Source: Priapulus caudatus (taxonomy: Eukaryota; Priapulida; Priapulimorpha; Priapulimorphida; Priapulidae). Taken from it: a stretch of 28,224 nt of DNA. The notes under the pieces were generated by a model. The model saw only the letters and a list, made by a program, of their open reading frames with translations, was not told where the DNA came from and ran no database searches. A program made the position numbers and the translations under genes. The DNA is taken from contig NW_014577168.1 in NCBI RefSeq assembly GCF_000485595.1, positions 311,610 through 339,833 of the forward strand, in the 5' to 3' direction. Shown here piece after piece: positions 18,764 through 27,911 of the stretch (positions within the stretch are counted from its first letter, which is position 1; every line of letters starts with the position of its first letter).

Positions 18764-18901
18764 CTGGCAGTTCTCAATGTCCCAGAAAACCCCAATAGGT
18801 GGCGCTTCTGCTGCAGCTCTGCATTTCGGAGGCGACTTGTCGAGCGCATCCCAGCAACTGGCTTGTTCGCAGCCCTGTGGGATGACACGAGTCTCCGAGG
18901 G
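18764..18901 (-). CDS. MARF1: MARF1 exon 3: start of the NYN domain
   Basis: Exactly 46 codons between acceptor TTCAG|CCC and donor CAG|GTGAGT, phase 0 at both ends. The exon ends with PPIGVFWDIENCQ, the diagnostic first strand of the MARF1 NYN ribonuclease; D105 is the first metal-binding acidic residue. The preceding Cys-containing stretch (PSETRVIPQGCEQASCWDAL) is not recognised. The donor joins in frame to VPRGRSA of exon 4, reproducing the family's DIENC-x-VP-x-GRSA junction. Confidence 0.95.
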
Positions 18902-18905
18902 CTGA

Positions 18906-19500
18906 AGCAACACAAGGCCAAGCTTAATCGCACATTCACTTACCGTCGTATATCCAATTAAACGTTCAGTGGAAAGCAAGGCATTCATTATTCACATGCA
19001 TACACCACAAGCTTTCTTGATTAAATCCCGACTGCACAATAAGCAAAAGAGAGAAGCCTAATTGACTTCAGAATCAGCACTTGTCCTGAATAACAGCCAG
19101 AAATTCGTTTTCTAGAATCATCATACGGCTGTTGATCAGAGATAGAATGTACACTCTAGAAATCACCACGCAATAGATGGCCTCTAAATCGACATCAGAA
19201 CTCTGCGACACCTCCTCTTAGGCCACCCTTAAAAAATTATTTGTTTCCCATTTACCGGGGTACCGAGTAGGTAGGTAGGTAAAAAATCTTTTTTATTTTG
19301 TTTTGACAAGATGTGTGTGTATGTATATTGTATATTCTGTTTTGTGTATATGTTTTTGCGGAACAAATTTGATTTTTTTTTTGGCGAAACGAAATAATTT
19401 TTGTTTTGTTTTAATCGGCCAATAAAATGTGTCGAGTAGTGGCGTTTTGGCAGGTCGGTCGGTAAATGGGAAAAAAGAAATATTTCATCTTAGGCCTTAC
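18906..19500 (-). other. MARF1 intron between exons 2 and 3
   Basis: AT-rich intron with no coding signal. It holds (GGTA)n-like and T-rich low-complexity sequence at 19258-19420, and a 14-bp inverted pair, TTTCCCATTTACCG (about 19244) and CGGTAAATGGGAAA (about 19459), that might bound a small MITE of about 230 bp. Confidence 0.5.
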
Positions 19501-19630
19501 CTTGTGTATGCTCAGACACAGTTGAAGCTGCTCGCCTGCCAACGTGACGACGTCCAGGCCAGCACTCGTCGTCACTGGGATGACCGTCGTCACGGGAACC
19601 GACTCATTGCGCTTTGGTGTCGTGTTCATG
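19501..19630 (-). CDS. MARF1: MARF1 exon 2
   Basis: The exon runs from acceptor CTCTGCAG|C to donor AAG|GTAAGG. Its first base C completes a codon begun by two bases of exon 1; it then encodes 43 residues starting MNTTPKRNES and ending LSIHK, rich in Thr and Val. It joins exon 3 in phase 0. The sequence itself is not recognised; placement rests on splice phase, position and coding character. The ATG at 19629 could be used as the start if exon 1 is untranslated. Either way the leader before the NYN domain (about 64-94 residues) is far shorter than the about 340 residues of vertebrate MARF1. Confidence 0.65.
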
Positions 19631-20149
19631 CTGCAGAGGTTAGGACGCGGTATTTTCTCACAGGCATGCTCCTCGTGCGGTCAACGCCCCTGCTGCTCCT
19701 AGTTTATGGAGACGACATGTAAAACAGCAGTCAACTATACTGTGTAAGCCATGTACTTATTGTGCATGGATATGGTACTATGAGTCATCATGACGGAGCG
19801 GAAACTTTGTGATGTGGCAGCAGGTGACTGGTAAGCTTCTTGTACCTACTTTAGTACAAACACAACTTGGTCTAAACTTGAACTTGACAGTCTGGTCAGA
19901 TCTGGGTCACCCTGTCTACTCTACCGGCACGGCTAATAAACCTACAGAATAATTTTGATTTGAATCCCATGTGCTACTACTTAAGTGGTTCATGATAAGA
20001 TTTTATGACTTACAGTGACACATGTCATTGACTACAAGACATTCAACTCTGACATCATATCTCTTTAAAATAATTATGACCAAATTTAAAATAGATGATA
20101 TCCTTTACAGCACCAGAGAAACTAAGCATAGAAGCATTGTTTTATCTTA

Positions 20150-20293
20150 AGCCCGGCGCACACGCGAGTTATTTTACTCAAGTAAAATGACGCACGAGTA
20201 AAATTACTCAACGGAAATCCGCCGCACACGTGAGTAAAATAACTCATGCGTTAACTTATACTTGAGTAAAATAACTCATGTGTGCGCCAGGCA
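20150..20293. mobile_element. MITE with ~30-bp terminal inverted repeats, PIF/Harbinger-like
   Basis: The left end AGCCCGGCGCACACGCGAGT and the reverse complement of the right end TGCCTGGCGCACACATGAGT match, and the match continues TATTTTACTCAAGTA. Further copies of ACTCA/TGAGT-AAAATAACT lie inside. TTA is present directly outside both ends (20147-20149 and 20294-20296), consistent with a 3-bp TWA target duplication of PIF/Harbinger elements. No protein is encoded. Confidence 0.6.
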
Positions 20294-20537
20294 TTACTAG
20301 CAAACTCGTCAAAATAACAACTGTGGTTTGTCACTGTTCTCCCAGTTCCTTCTCTTATGAGGGCTTCTCCAATAGAGGATAATTACTGGTGTTTCAGTAG
20401 TGGAGCAAAGAGCTACATTATGTAGTACATCTAGGTATCGCTCTAACCTGACCAGGCTGTGTGACTAACGTCAATATACATTCTAGTTTATAGACGTATT
20501 CTAACCCTAGCAATACCGTTTCTTGGAGCTAGGTATC

Positions 20538-20627
20538 GCTCTAGAACTATAGCCCTTCGCTTCGCTGCAAGGTGGAAGCGAAGCGGCGAAGGCGAAGCGG
20601 CACATCGAAGGGCTATAGTTCTAGAGC
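20538..20627. repeat. Perfect 22-bp inverted repeat around a GC-rich loop
   Basis: GCTCTAGAACTATAGCCCTTCG at 20538-20559 is matched by its exact reverse complement at 20606-20627. The 46-bp loop contains GAAGCGAAGCGG-type repeats. It could be a small palindromic element or a stable hairpin in the MARF1 pre-mRNA. Confidence 0.7.
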
Positions 20628-21036
20628 TAATATAGCTAGAGCTAGTTACATTTACATCAATTGGCACGACTAATGAAGATAATATTGCAACCAGTAGTGC
20701 ACTGAAAACCATAATTTATTACAAACCAACAAGGAATAAAGCAAATATTTACATGCTGATAGTGATAATAAAAGAAATTTTGGTTAGCCTCCCCTAGTAA
20801 AAGACTCTCCATTTAGTTGTGGTACTCACTGGTAGTACTGTAAGTGTAAGCTTTAGCCTGCGCACAGACACGTGTAGGGTCATAATATATGAAGTATATT
20901 TAACCAGACAAATAACCCAATAAAGGTTGCAATGAATTACTTTACGCGTTTGCCACAAGCGGAAGCGGTGAAACAAGCGCAGCTGTTATGCTATGCTCAC
21001 AGTATTAATACAAGAGGCAACACTGAACACACTTAC

Positions 21037-21098
21037 ACATAGTCCGCAAATGCAGACGTAAACTCCGCTTTGCTAATCTGAGGGTGCGGGTTTACCAT
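21037..21098 (-). CDS. MARF1: MARF1 exon 1 (inferred start)
   Basis: ATG 21098-21096 opens a 20-codon frame, MVNPHPQISKAEFTSAFADY, followed by GT and a perfect donor GTAAGT. The two leftover bases GT plus the C of exon 2 make Val, so the phase fits exactly. It also lies just where a 5' exon is expected, between exon 2 and the divergent ALKBH4 start. The peptide is not recognised, and the call rests on the start codon, donor and phase. The alternative is that exon 1 is non-coding and translation starts in exon 2. Confidence 0.55.
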
Positions 21099-21525
21099 TA
21101 CTGGGGTCTGCGTCGGCTCGGACTAACTTACACAGTGAGCGATGTGGGATGGAGCTCAGGGATGGAGGTCCTCGACTCCTACCAATTTTAACCCCAATAA
21201 ATTACCCAAAATAGATTAATTATAAGTAAAACGTCTATTTCTACAAAAAATATGTTGTACACTTTATACCAGCAGCTTATTAGCTGTGAGAAATTGGGCC
21301 TATATTATTTTAACGCGCGTGTGGAACGAGAGCGACACGAACTCACATACAAACGCCGCTCTAACTTGAGAATAAATAAAACTCATGTTCTTTTGTCTAA
21401 ATGATGAAATAGAGGGCTCTCACAGAAACATGTCAGCGCCCGTGCAAAACTATTGCGTTTGCTCATTGTAGTCTATGAGTTTACGTATTTCCATAGTATT
21501 TCCTTGTTACACCATACAGAAATAC
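21099..21525. promoter_or_regulatory. Divergent promoter region between MARF1 and ALKBH4
   Basis: The 427-bp interval separates the minus-strand MARF1 ATG (21098) from the plus-strand ALKBH4 ATG (21526). It is the only sequence available for both promoters, so a shared bidirectional promoter is likely. No TATA box stands out in either direction. The most GC-rich patches are at 21100-21170 and around 21315-21360. Core elements cannot be assigned without transcript starts. Confidence 0.5.
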
Positions 21526-21609
21526 ATGGGTACTCAGTGCTTTTGTAAAGGTATAAGGACGTGCCTTGTTTGCGAAACGAGCAAAGAGGCACAGAGACCA
21601 TGGGATGAG
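21526..21609 (+). CDS. ALKBH4: ALKBH4 exon 1
   Basis: ATG 21526 to donor GAG|GTAAAG, exactly 28 codons, phase 0. It encodes MGTQCFCKGIRTCLVCE and ends RPWDE. The C-x-CKGIRTCL-x-CE motif (Cys 5, 7, 13, 16) is diagnostic of the ALKBH4 N-terminus and may bind a metal. The start leaves only four residues before the first Cys, shorter than in vertebrates. Confidence 0.9.
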
Positions 21610-21983
21610 GTAAAGCAAAAATACCGTAATTAATAATATTTAATACGTTAATTATTGCTACGTACGTGTAGGATCAAATTCAATCTACAATCACCTCTGC
21701 TAATTGTGCAGTCACACTGCTGTTACCGTTTAATAGGGTTATAACACATAACCACTGGTTCATATTTAAACACAATGAAACTGAGTAAGTTAATCGTTGT
21801 CATTGACACAATTCTACTCTAGATCTATTCAATTGTTACTTAGGGCAGCAATTTTCACTAACCCGAGCATGAGCTGCATGTTGCATGTCCCATTACAGCA
21901 GGTAGTTGGTAATGTTGATTACCCATGCAGGATGTTTACATTATTTTATAAGGTATTCCTCATTAATTAAAATTTGTTTGCAG

Positions 21984-22226
21984 ATTGAAGGAAAGCATTT
22001 CTTCTTATATTGTGATCACTGTAAAACTGCATGGAGTTCCAACTACAATGGATGTCATAAAGAGAGCATCAGTGGAACCACGCCAGTAAACCACTCTGGT
22101 TGGTACACCAATTTGTCAGGCATAATACTATTGCCAGAGTTCATCACAGAAGAAGAAGAAAGCTACCTTTTAGAAGAAATGGAGAAGCACGAGTGGGTTG
22201 AGTCGCAATCTGGTCGAAGAAAACAG
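21984..22226 (+). CDS. ALKBH4: ALKBH4 exon 2
   Basis: The exon lies between acceptor TTTGCAG|ATT and donor CAG|GTATCA, 81 codons, phase 0 at both ends. It encodes FFLYCDHCKTAW, then GWYTNLSGIILLPEFITEEE and ends ESQSGRRKQ. The order 'Cys-rich N-terminus, GxxLL-x-xFIT-x-EEE, SQSGRRKQ' matches vertebrate ALKBH4, including the SQSGRRKQ at the start of the dioxygenase core. Exon 3 continues directly with DFGPK. Confidence 0.95.
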
Positions 22227-22346
22227 GTATCACAATAACCATGTCCTTAATTATGCTAAGGTTTACATCCTTTAATATCACTTTATGCAAGCTTGCATAC
22301 ATGGCAAGAAGGCTGATAGACATTTACAAGTTACAGCTACATATGA

Positions 22347-23064
22347 TCAAGAGCGTATAAAGAAGGAGAGCGTACAACGGTGAAAAGCTGAAACCATGTT
22401 GCAGTATTAGTCGAATTAAGAAACTTTGCCCATTTTATTTTGACGATTCTTTGCAGTATTATTGATCAGCTGTCCTACCTTGCTAATATAAAACAACCTG
22501 CATGTCCCTACAATGCTCCTACACTGAAATAATGAGAGGTGAAAATCTGGTATTTTCGCCGAAAATCGACTCGAGATCAGTGTTTACTGCGACTGTCTCT
22601 TGCTTTGTGGCCAGTGTATTGCTTCCAGTCGCCGCTGTGTAGCGCCATGGTAGCGCTGACTCACGTCAGTAATACAGAGTGTACTATACATCAGCGTGAG
22701 ATGGGCACAGGTGGGGGTCATCACTATGGCAATCAATAACAGACGTCATTCATTCCATTTGTCAATCATTGACGGAAACACGCGAGGTTTCCCGAAGTTA
22801 TCTCAAAGCGAGAGACAGTCACAATTAGCAGTGATCTCGAGTCGGTTTTCGGCAAAAATACCAGATTTTCACCGCTCATTATCTCAGCGTAGGGGCATCG
22901 TAGGCACATGCGGTTTGTTTTATATTAACAAGGTAGGGCAGCTGATCAATAATACTGCAAAGAATCGTCAAAATAAAATGGGGAAAGCTTATTAATTTGA
23001 CTAATACTGCAGCATGGTTTCAGCATTTCACCGTTGTACGCTCTCCTTCTTTATACGCTCTTGA
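22347..23064. mobile_element. 718-bp foldback element in ALKBH4 intron 2
   Basis: Two arms of about 261 bp (22347-22607 and 22804-23064) are inverted copies with scattered differences, starting TCAAGAGCGTATAAAGAAGG on each strand, around a roughly 196-bp loop. TATGA is duplicated directly outside (22342-22346 and 23065-23069). The long arms and lack of coding sequence suggest a foldback-type MITE. Transcribed as part of the ALKBH4 intron, it would form a very long RNA hairpin. ORFs inside it are repeat artefacts. Confidence 0.8.
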
Positions 23065-23528
23065 TATGATTTACCCTGATCTGTGCAGAATCTGGTGGTG
23101 ATGGATTTAGCTAGGTCAATCAATTACTTCCGCAGGGGAGCAATATCAAACTGCTGTATTGAATAATGATCAGATTTTGTACTCAAGTAAAATTTCATTT
23201 GGTTGCTGCTCACACTACTGTGAAATGCTCAATGTAATCATGGGTAAATTAATGTCCATTGGCATGGACTGATGTCTATAAGGTCACCTTACTTTCCAAG
23301 ATTCATGTTGGCATATATATACAGTATACCACACATCACTAAGTATAACCGCCTGTCACGCGCAAACTTTTTCCCATTACCTACAGTTAATATGGTACAT
23401 AATCATTTTTACTGTTAGTTTGATGTTAGTTTGCAGCTTAGCTCTCCTGTTGTTTGCTGTAACCATCGTTGTCGTCCATGTCTAAACGCATTCGGCTCGA
23501 CCTGCAACCGCTCCCCCCCCCCTTTCAG

Positions 23529-24869
23529 GATTTCGGACCGAAGACGAACTTCAAGAAGAAGAAGGTGCGTCTGTCGACGTTCACTGGGCTTCCGGCATAC
23601 AGCCGTGAGCTCGTGAGGCGTCTGCAGCGCGTCGACGCGCTCGCGGGGTTCCTTGCCGTCGAGCAGTGCAACCTCGAGTACACGCCCGAGCGCGGCTCGG
23701 CGATCGACCCGCACTTCGATGACTTCTGGCTGTGGGGCGAGCGGCTCGTGTCGGTCAACCTGGTGTCGGACACCGTCATGGCGTTCCTGCCCGACAAGTC
23801 GCAGCTGCTGCGCGTTCCCGTCGCGTTTGCCGATGGTGGTGGTGCTTGTGACGGCGCGTCCTCGGGTGACGGTGCATCCTTGGGTGACAGAGCGCATGAC
23901 GGTGCATGTGACGGCGCATGCTCGGGTGACAGCATGCGTGAAGGTGTGTCATCATGCGACAGAGCGTGTGACGGCGCATCCTTCGGTGACGGCGCGTCCT
24001 GTGGCAACTGTGCGTATGGCGGCGCGTGTGACGGTGCATCCTTGGGTGACAGAGCGCATGACGGTGCATGTGACGGCGCATGCTCGGGTGACAGCATGCG
24101 TGAAGGTGTGTCATCATGCGACAGAGCGTGTGACGGCGCATCCTTGGGTGACGGCGCGTCCTGTGGCAACTGTGCGTATGGCGGCGCGTGTGACAGTGCG
24201 TCCTTGGGTGACAGAGCGCGTGACTGTGCATCCCCGGGTGACGGCGCATGTGATGACGCATCCTCGGGTGACAGCGAGGTGTGTCGTTCCCACGACGATG
24301 AACGCAGAGTCGCCGCGTCCGCTCCCACCGATCTGAGGACCGTTGTCAAGGAACACGAAAGTAATGGTGAACAAAACATATCGAGCTCGCCAGACGCCTC
24401 GAACGTCGACGCAGTGAACGCTCAAGAAAACGCCCCGAGTTTGCCAGACGCCGCCCCGATCGTCGACGCAGTGAACGCTCAAGGGGGCATCTCGCGGAAA
24501 TCTCGAATTGCGAAAATAGCGCGCAATGGCTCGTGCACATGCGTCGATGCTGCTGGGGACGGCAGAAAGCGCCAAGCGGCCGGCGCGAACTCCGACCTCT
24601 CGCCGGAGTTCGCCGGGCGGACGCCGACGCTGCCGTGTGCGAGCGTTGAGGTACACGTGCTGCTGCCGAGGAGGTCGGTGCTCGTGATGGCGGGCGCGGC
24701 TCGGTCGGCGTGGAAGCACTGCATACACCGTCGCGACGTCACGCGCCGCCGCGTCGCCATCACCCTGCGCGAGCTGTCTCGCGAGTTCAAGCCCGGGGGT
24801 CGCGAGGCCGACCTCGGCGCTCGTCTCGAGACGCTGGCTCAGAGTTTCGCCGGGTCCGTCGTCAGGTGA
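23529..24869 (+). CDS. ALKBH4: ALKBH4 exon 3: dioxygenase core split by a repeat insertion
   Basis: The exon starts at acceptor CCTTTCAG|GAT and ends at TGA 24867-24869 (446 residues; whole protein about 555 against about 300 in vertebrates). Residues 110-209 give the first half of the Fe(II)/2-oxoglutarate core: FGPK-x-NFKK, GLPAYSRELVRR, EQCNLEY-x-PERGSAIDP, then the HFD metal motif (H171, D173) and LWGERLVSVNL. Residues 482-555 give the second half: VHVLLPRRSVLVMAGAAR, WKHCIHRR with the distal His, RRRVAITLREL with the 2-oxoglutarate-binding Arg, and GGREADLG. Between them is about 270 residues of low-complexity sequence. ALKBH4 family members demethylate actin monomethyl-Lys and have been linked to DNA N6-methyladenine. 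All catalytic residues are present, so the enzyme is probably active despite the insertion. Confidence 0.93.
   Translation, partial: DFGPKTNFKKKKVRLSTFTGLPAYSRELVRRLQRVDALAGFLAVEQCNLEYTPERGSAIDPHFDDFWLWGERLVSVNLVSDTVMAFLPDKSQLLRVPVAFADGGGACDGASSGDGASLGDRAHDGACDGACSGDSMREGVSSCDRACDGASFGDGASCGNCAYGGACDGASLGDRAHDGACDGACSGDSMREGVSSCDRACDGASLGDGASCGNCAYGGACDSASLGDRARDCASPGDGACDDASSGDSEVCRSHDDERRVAASAPTDLRTVVKEHESNGEQNISSSPDASNVDAVNAQENAPSLPDAAPIVDAVNAQGGISRKSRIAKIARNGSCTCVDAAGDGRKRQAAGANSDLSPEFAGRTPTLPCASVEVHVLLPRRSVLVMAGAARSAWKHCIHRRDVTRRRVAITLRELSREFKPGGREADLGARLETLAQSFAGSVVR
23836..24285 (+). repeat. 162-bp coding minisatellite inside the ALKBH4 catalytic domain
   Basis: TCCTTGGGTGACAGAGCG recurs at 23878, 24040 and 24202, a 162-bp (54-residue) higher-order period. 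Each unit is made of smaller GA(C/S)DGAS-GD-type motifs, giving Gly/Asp/Ala/Ser/Cys-rich protein. The first two higher-order copies differ at only a few positions, so the amplification is recent. Confidence 0.9.
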
Positions 24870-25095
24870 CCTCCCCCGTGCGCGTGCGTGGTTGCGTCGA
24901 CCCCATGTTCTATGTTCGGTTACATTGTTCCTTATATCGATCGATGTTTAAATAACGATAGACCGATTATATCAATATTATGATCGAGTTAGCAGTTACT
25001 GTCTTTCTTGTCAGATGGTTCGAGTGATCAGTCGGTGATGGGATTTAGAAAAGCCAAAATGTCAAATGAATGCAATAACAGTATATTATATATTT

Positions 25096-25101
25096 AATAA
25101 A
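25096..25101 (+). terminator. Poly(A) signal AATAAA of ALKBH4
   Basis: The first canonical hexamer downstream of the ALKBH4 stop, about 230 bp after it, within TATATTTAATAAACATTTA. Confidence 0.6.
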
Positions 25102-25932
25102 CATTTATTCCCATGCATTCCATCCCTGTAATATAATTGTAATTTGTAATCTCCAGAGAGTAAATATCATTAATATTATAATTTTGAATTATCTTCATTA
25201 CTTCTGAAATAATAGAAACCATTTGTTGCCACATGTTCCCTATCAGAATGCTTTATATTGTGATCTCTCTAGGGACAGATTTGATCTCTATGAGTTTGAG
25301 GTATACACAGGTGATAGAAGTATTTTAAGTTGAAAACCCTTGTTCACGACATCTTGTGTGCCACGTTATACATAAGCAAATGCACATTTCACAAACAGTG
25401 TGGAAACACTTTTCACCATGATGTTTAGTTACGTTGATACATTGCCGTCTTGCAAAAAAAAAACTGAGCAAAACTTGAGTAAATGCCTAAAAATCTCACG
25501 TGTTTTGTAGGCAACTAATAACACCGACAACATCACTCTTTCCCTTTCATGATATCATTATAATAAAAATTACATACAGCTAATAACAAGTTTGTGAGAC
25601 CATCTTCCCCATTCAACAAGGTTGTGTTTCACGATATAGTCATGTAATGCCGCAACAAGTTTTACAAAGAAGCGTACATTCTATATTAATATGTTGTAAT
25701 GACCAAAATTTCTATTATACACAAGGCGGATTCTCTAAACAATAAAGCAACATACAGCCAATGCTCATCCGTTAGGAGCGTGTTACTTCCCTTATGTATT
25801 ACCATAATACGCGTTCGTACATTTTCTGCACGGATTCTTAAATAGGGATATAGGCTATATTCCAAGAGTAGAAAATAGCTAAATGTTGTCTATCGGCTAC
25901 TCTTGGGAGTTTGGATAAGATCATGATACACG

Positions 25933-25939
<7 letters not shown>

Positions 25940-25985
<46 letters not shown>
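25940..25985. repeat. (CA)n microsatellite
   Basis: About 23 uninterrupted CA dinucleotides. A second, shorter CA run with CG interruptions lies at about 26401-26427. Confidence 0.95.
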
Positions 25986-25987
<2 letters not shown>

Positions 25988-26351
25988 CTGTACTACATCA
26001 CACATTGCCACAGAAGTTAACACACCGACACTGGCCTGCGAATGACATTGGGAGCATTTTTTTTAGTAGTATACAAATAAAAAAACCCAACCCTGCAGTA
26101 ATGTTACTTGCTCATAGACAGAACCCAATCTATCTTCTAAACCTAGGTAGGAGACACACGGAAGTTTTGCACGTTATCGCACGCGTACACGCATCGCTCG
26201 AGCAAGCAGAACAATGGGCGCAAAATTTGCAAACAACAAACGCAACGCTGATTCGATCGCAAACCAGCGAGTCTCCGCAGGTCACCAGAGGTCACGCGAC
26301 TCTCCCAAAGTCGCCCGTAGACCGACGTGCTGCGTCAGCATATCCAAAATA

Positions 26352-26361
26352 TTTATTTATT
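26352..26361 (-). terminator. Overlapping poly(A) signals of the right-end minus-strand gene
   Basis: The minus strand reads AATAAATAAATATTTTGG, giving two overlapping AATAAA hexamers. They lie 3' of the exons at 26810-28113 and support a transcript end there, separate from MARF1. Confidence 0.5.
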
Positions 26362-26809
26362 TTTCCGTTATATCCAACCAAGCACACCCCCCTCCCCTAA
26401 ATACACACACACACACACGCACACACGAGTAAACATGAAACGCGGCATCTCTCCTCGACCTCCAGGAGCGGTGGCATCGAAGCCACACCATCTCCGCGAG
26501 ATCTTCGGCGACGTCCCGTCATCGGTGGGAGGGCGCGGCGACCTCGCGCGACCTGACCCGACCCGACCTCCCTAGTCGTCATCGGACAGTGGTTCGTACT
26601 GCGAGCCGACGACCGAGTTGCCGTCGACAGCGGGCGTTGTCGTCGGCGAGCCGTCGCGGCGAGCCCGAGCACCGAGGGGCGCCGGGTCGCTGCGAGGCGC
26701 TGCTTGGCGGTTGGCCGCGGAGCGGCGTCACGCCGTACCCGCTGTGTAGCGATCGACGACGGGAGGACGAGTAGGGCGTCGACATGACGCCGTGCTTGCT
26801 CGTCACGCC

Positions 26810-26865
26810 TCACATCCTCTCCACACACACGGGGCGTGGCGCCACGCTGACTCGCGCGCCGCAGC
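26810..26865 (-). CDS. Possible last coding exon of the right-end gene
   Basis: Acceptor GGTTACAG|GC at 26865 supplies the two bases needed after the single base left by the exon at 27516. The frame then runs 17 codons (CGARVSVAPRPVCVERM) to TGA 26812-26810. Beyond the TGA the same frame stays open as SKHGVMSTPYSSSRRRSLHS, and a neighbouring frame ends in NSVVGSQYEPLSDDD and TAG near 26576, after a 9-bp motif (GGCTCGCCG) repeated 13 bp apart. It is therefore possible that the real coding end is there and that the TGA and frame switch are sequence errors. I prefer the short model but cannot exclude the long one. Confidence 0.35.
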
Positions 26866-27515
26866 CTGTAACCGATGACAACGCAGCATCGTCGATGAGC
26901 GGGGTTGGAGTGCGCGCGGGCGCAGACGCGGGGGGGGCGAAACTCGTTGTTTTCGGGACGTTTTGCGGCGCAAGAAAGAGAACGAGAAACGAAAAACTAG
27001 GATTCCTTTTACCTCGAGTTCAAGATTTCAGTTGAATAAGATCTTTGTCGTCTAACGTGACACCGTAATTCGGTCATTAGTGAATGAATTCTTACATGCA
27101 GCACGTGGTTTATTGCTTCTCAGGCACGATAAACATGCATTAATCACTCATCAAACACGCTCAATTTCTGGGAAATGCCTGGGACCACATATAGCTTGTT
27201 TTCCAGCACGTTCCATATGTTGAAATTAACATTCTAAAATTGCTATTACTGGACGCCCCACGAATCCTCTCATGGGGTCGCGGTGATGAAATATGATAAT
27301 CAAATCTATTTTGGGGTAGACAAGTGGATGTGCATCACGTAGAGACTGCTCATGGTTCTATGCCACACTATTTAACCACTTCCCCTGTGCTGACAATAGC
27401 TGCTGTGAAGCGCAGGCCAACTGATCACACACACTGCTTGCAACAACGCAAACTTGTTAGTGCACGGATAAGCTGCGCCGCCCTTTTTAACAATTTCCCG
27501 GCCCTGCCTGTTTAC
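26866..27515 (-). other. Intron of the right-end gene
   Basis: AT-rich below 27400 with a GC-rich patch at 26880-26960. No additional exon is supported on either strand. Confidence 0.4.
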
Positions 27516-27664
27516 CTGAGGTTGAAGCAGAGCTGTGGTAGTGTCCCAGGGTAATGTTGGACGGCTGTGGCTGACTGCTGTTTGGTTGTCCCATCGGTGC
27601 GCCGCCGAAACGGGGCTGGTAGCCCTGCCCCTGCACCCCGGTGTGTTGCTGGGATGTCGAAATG
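27516..27664 (-). CDS. Internal exon of an unrecognised minus-strand gene
   Basis: 149 nt between acceptor TCTTGCAG|C and donor TCAG|GTAAAC. The first base completes the AA left by the upstream exon (making Asn), and one base is left at the end. It encodes a Gln/Ser/Gly-rich segment (HTGVQGQGYQPRFGGAP, then GQPNSSQPQPSNITLGHYH). Composition suggests a disordered region of a nuclear regulatory protein; I recognise no family. Its leftover phase does not match MARF1 exon 2 (it would create TGA), so it is not a MARF1 exon by direct splicing. Confidence 0.65.
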
Positions 27665-27911
27665 CTGCAAGAGACCATTCAAATTGACAAGCGACTCTTC
27701 GACCACAGTCCTTCATATTAATTTCAACTTACAAACATAAACGTTTGCTTTTTTCTCTCCAAATAGTACAACGATGCTGCACATGAATGCATCATGAACC
27801 ATCCTGGTCAGAAACGTGATCCGTCAGAAGTGAGTTGATATTCGTTTGGAGGCAGATCAAGATCAAGTGATCCTAACCAGATAGACTCATTCCAAACAAC
27901 CAGGGCCTTAC

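Larger units (their letters stand above)
19631..21036 (-). other. MARF1 intron 1, containing two inverted-repeat elements
   Basis: No coding exon is seen on either strand. It contains the MITE at 20150-20293 and the hairpin at 20538-20627. Sequence around 20430 (TAGGTATCGCTCT) is repeated at 20530, so the hairpin may have an associated direct repeat. The rest is unremarkable AT-rich DNA. Confidence 0.5.
24870..26335. other. ALKBH4 3' region and intergenic DNA
   Basis: After the ALKBH4 stop the sequence becomes AT-rich. An AATAAA lies at 25096-25101. No coding exon is supported from 25110 to 26335. A CA-dinucleotide microsatellite occurs at 25940-25985. Confidence 0.55.

Noticed and set aside
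22539-22995. Short plus-strand ORFs in ALKBH4 intron 2
   Set aside because: They lie within the arms and loop of the foldback element and share no similarity with known transposase motifs.
24114-24728. Minus-strand His/Arg-rich ORFs opposite the ALKBH4 repeat
   Set aside because: Antisense of the 162-bp repeat; the plus-strand frame joins conserved ALKBH4 sequence on both sides.
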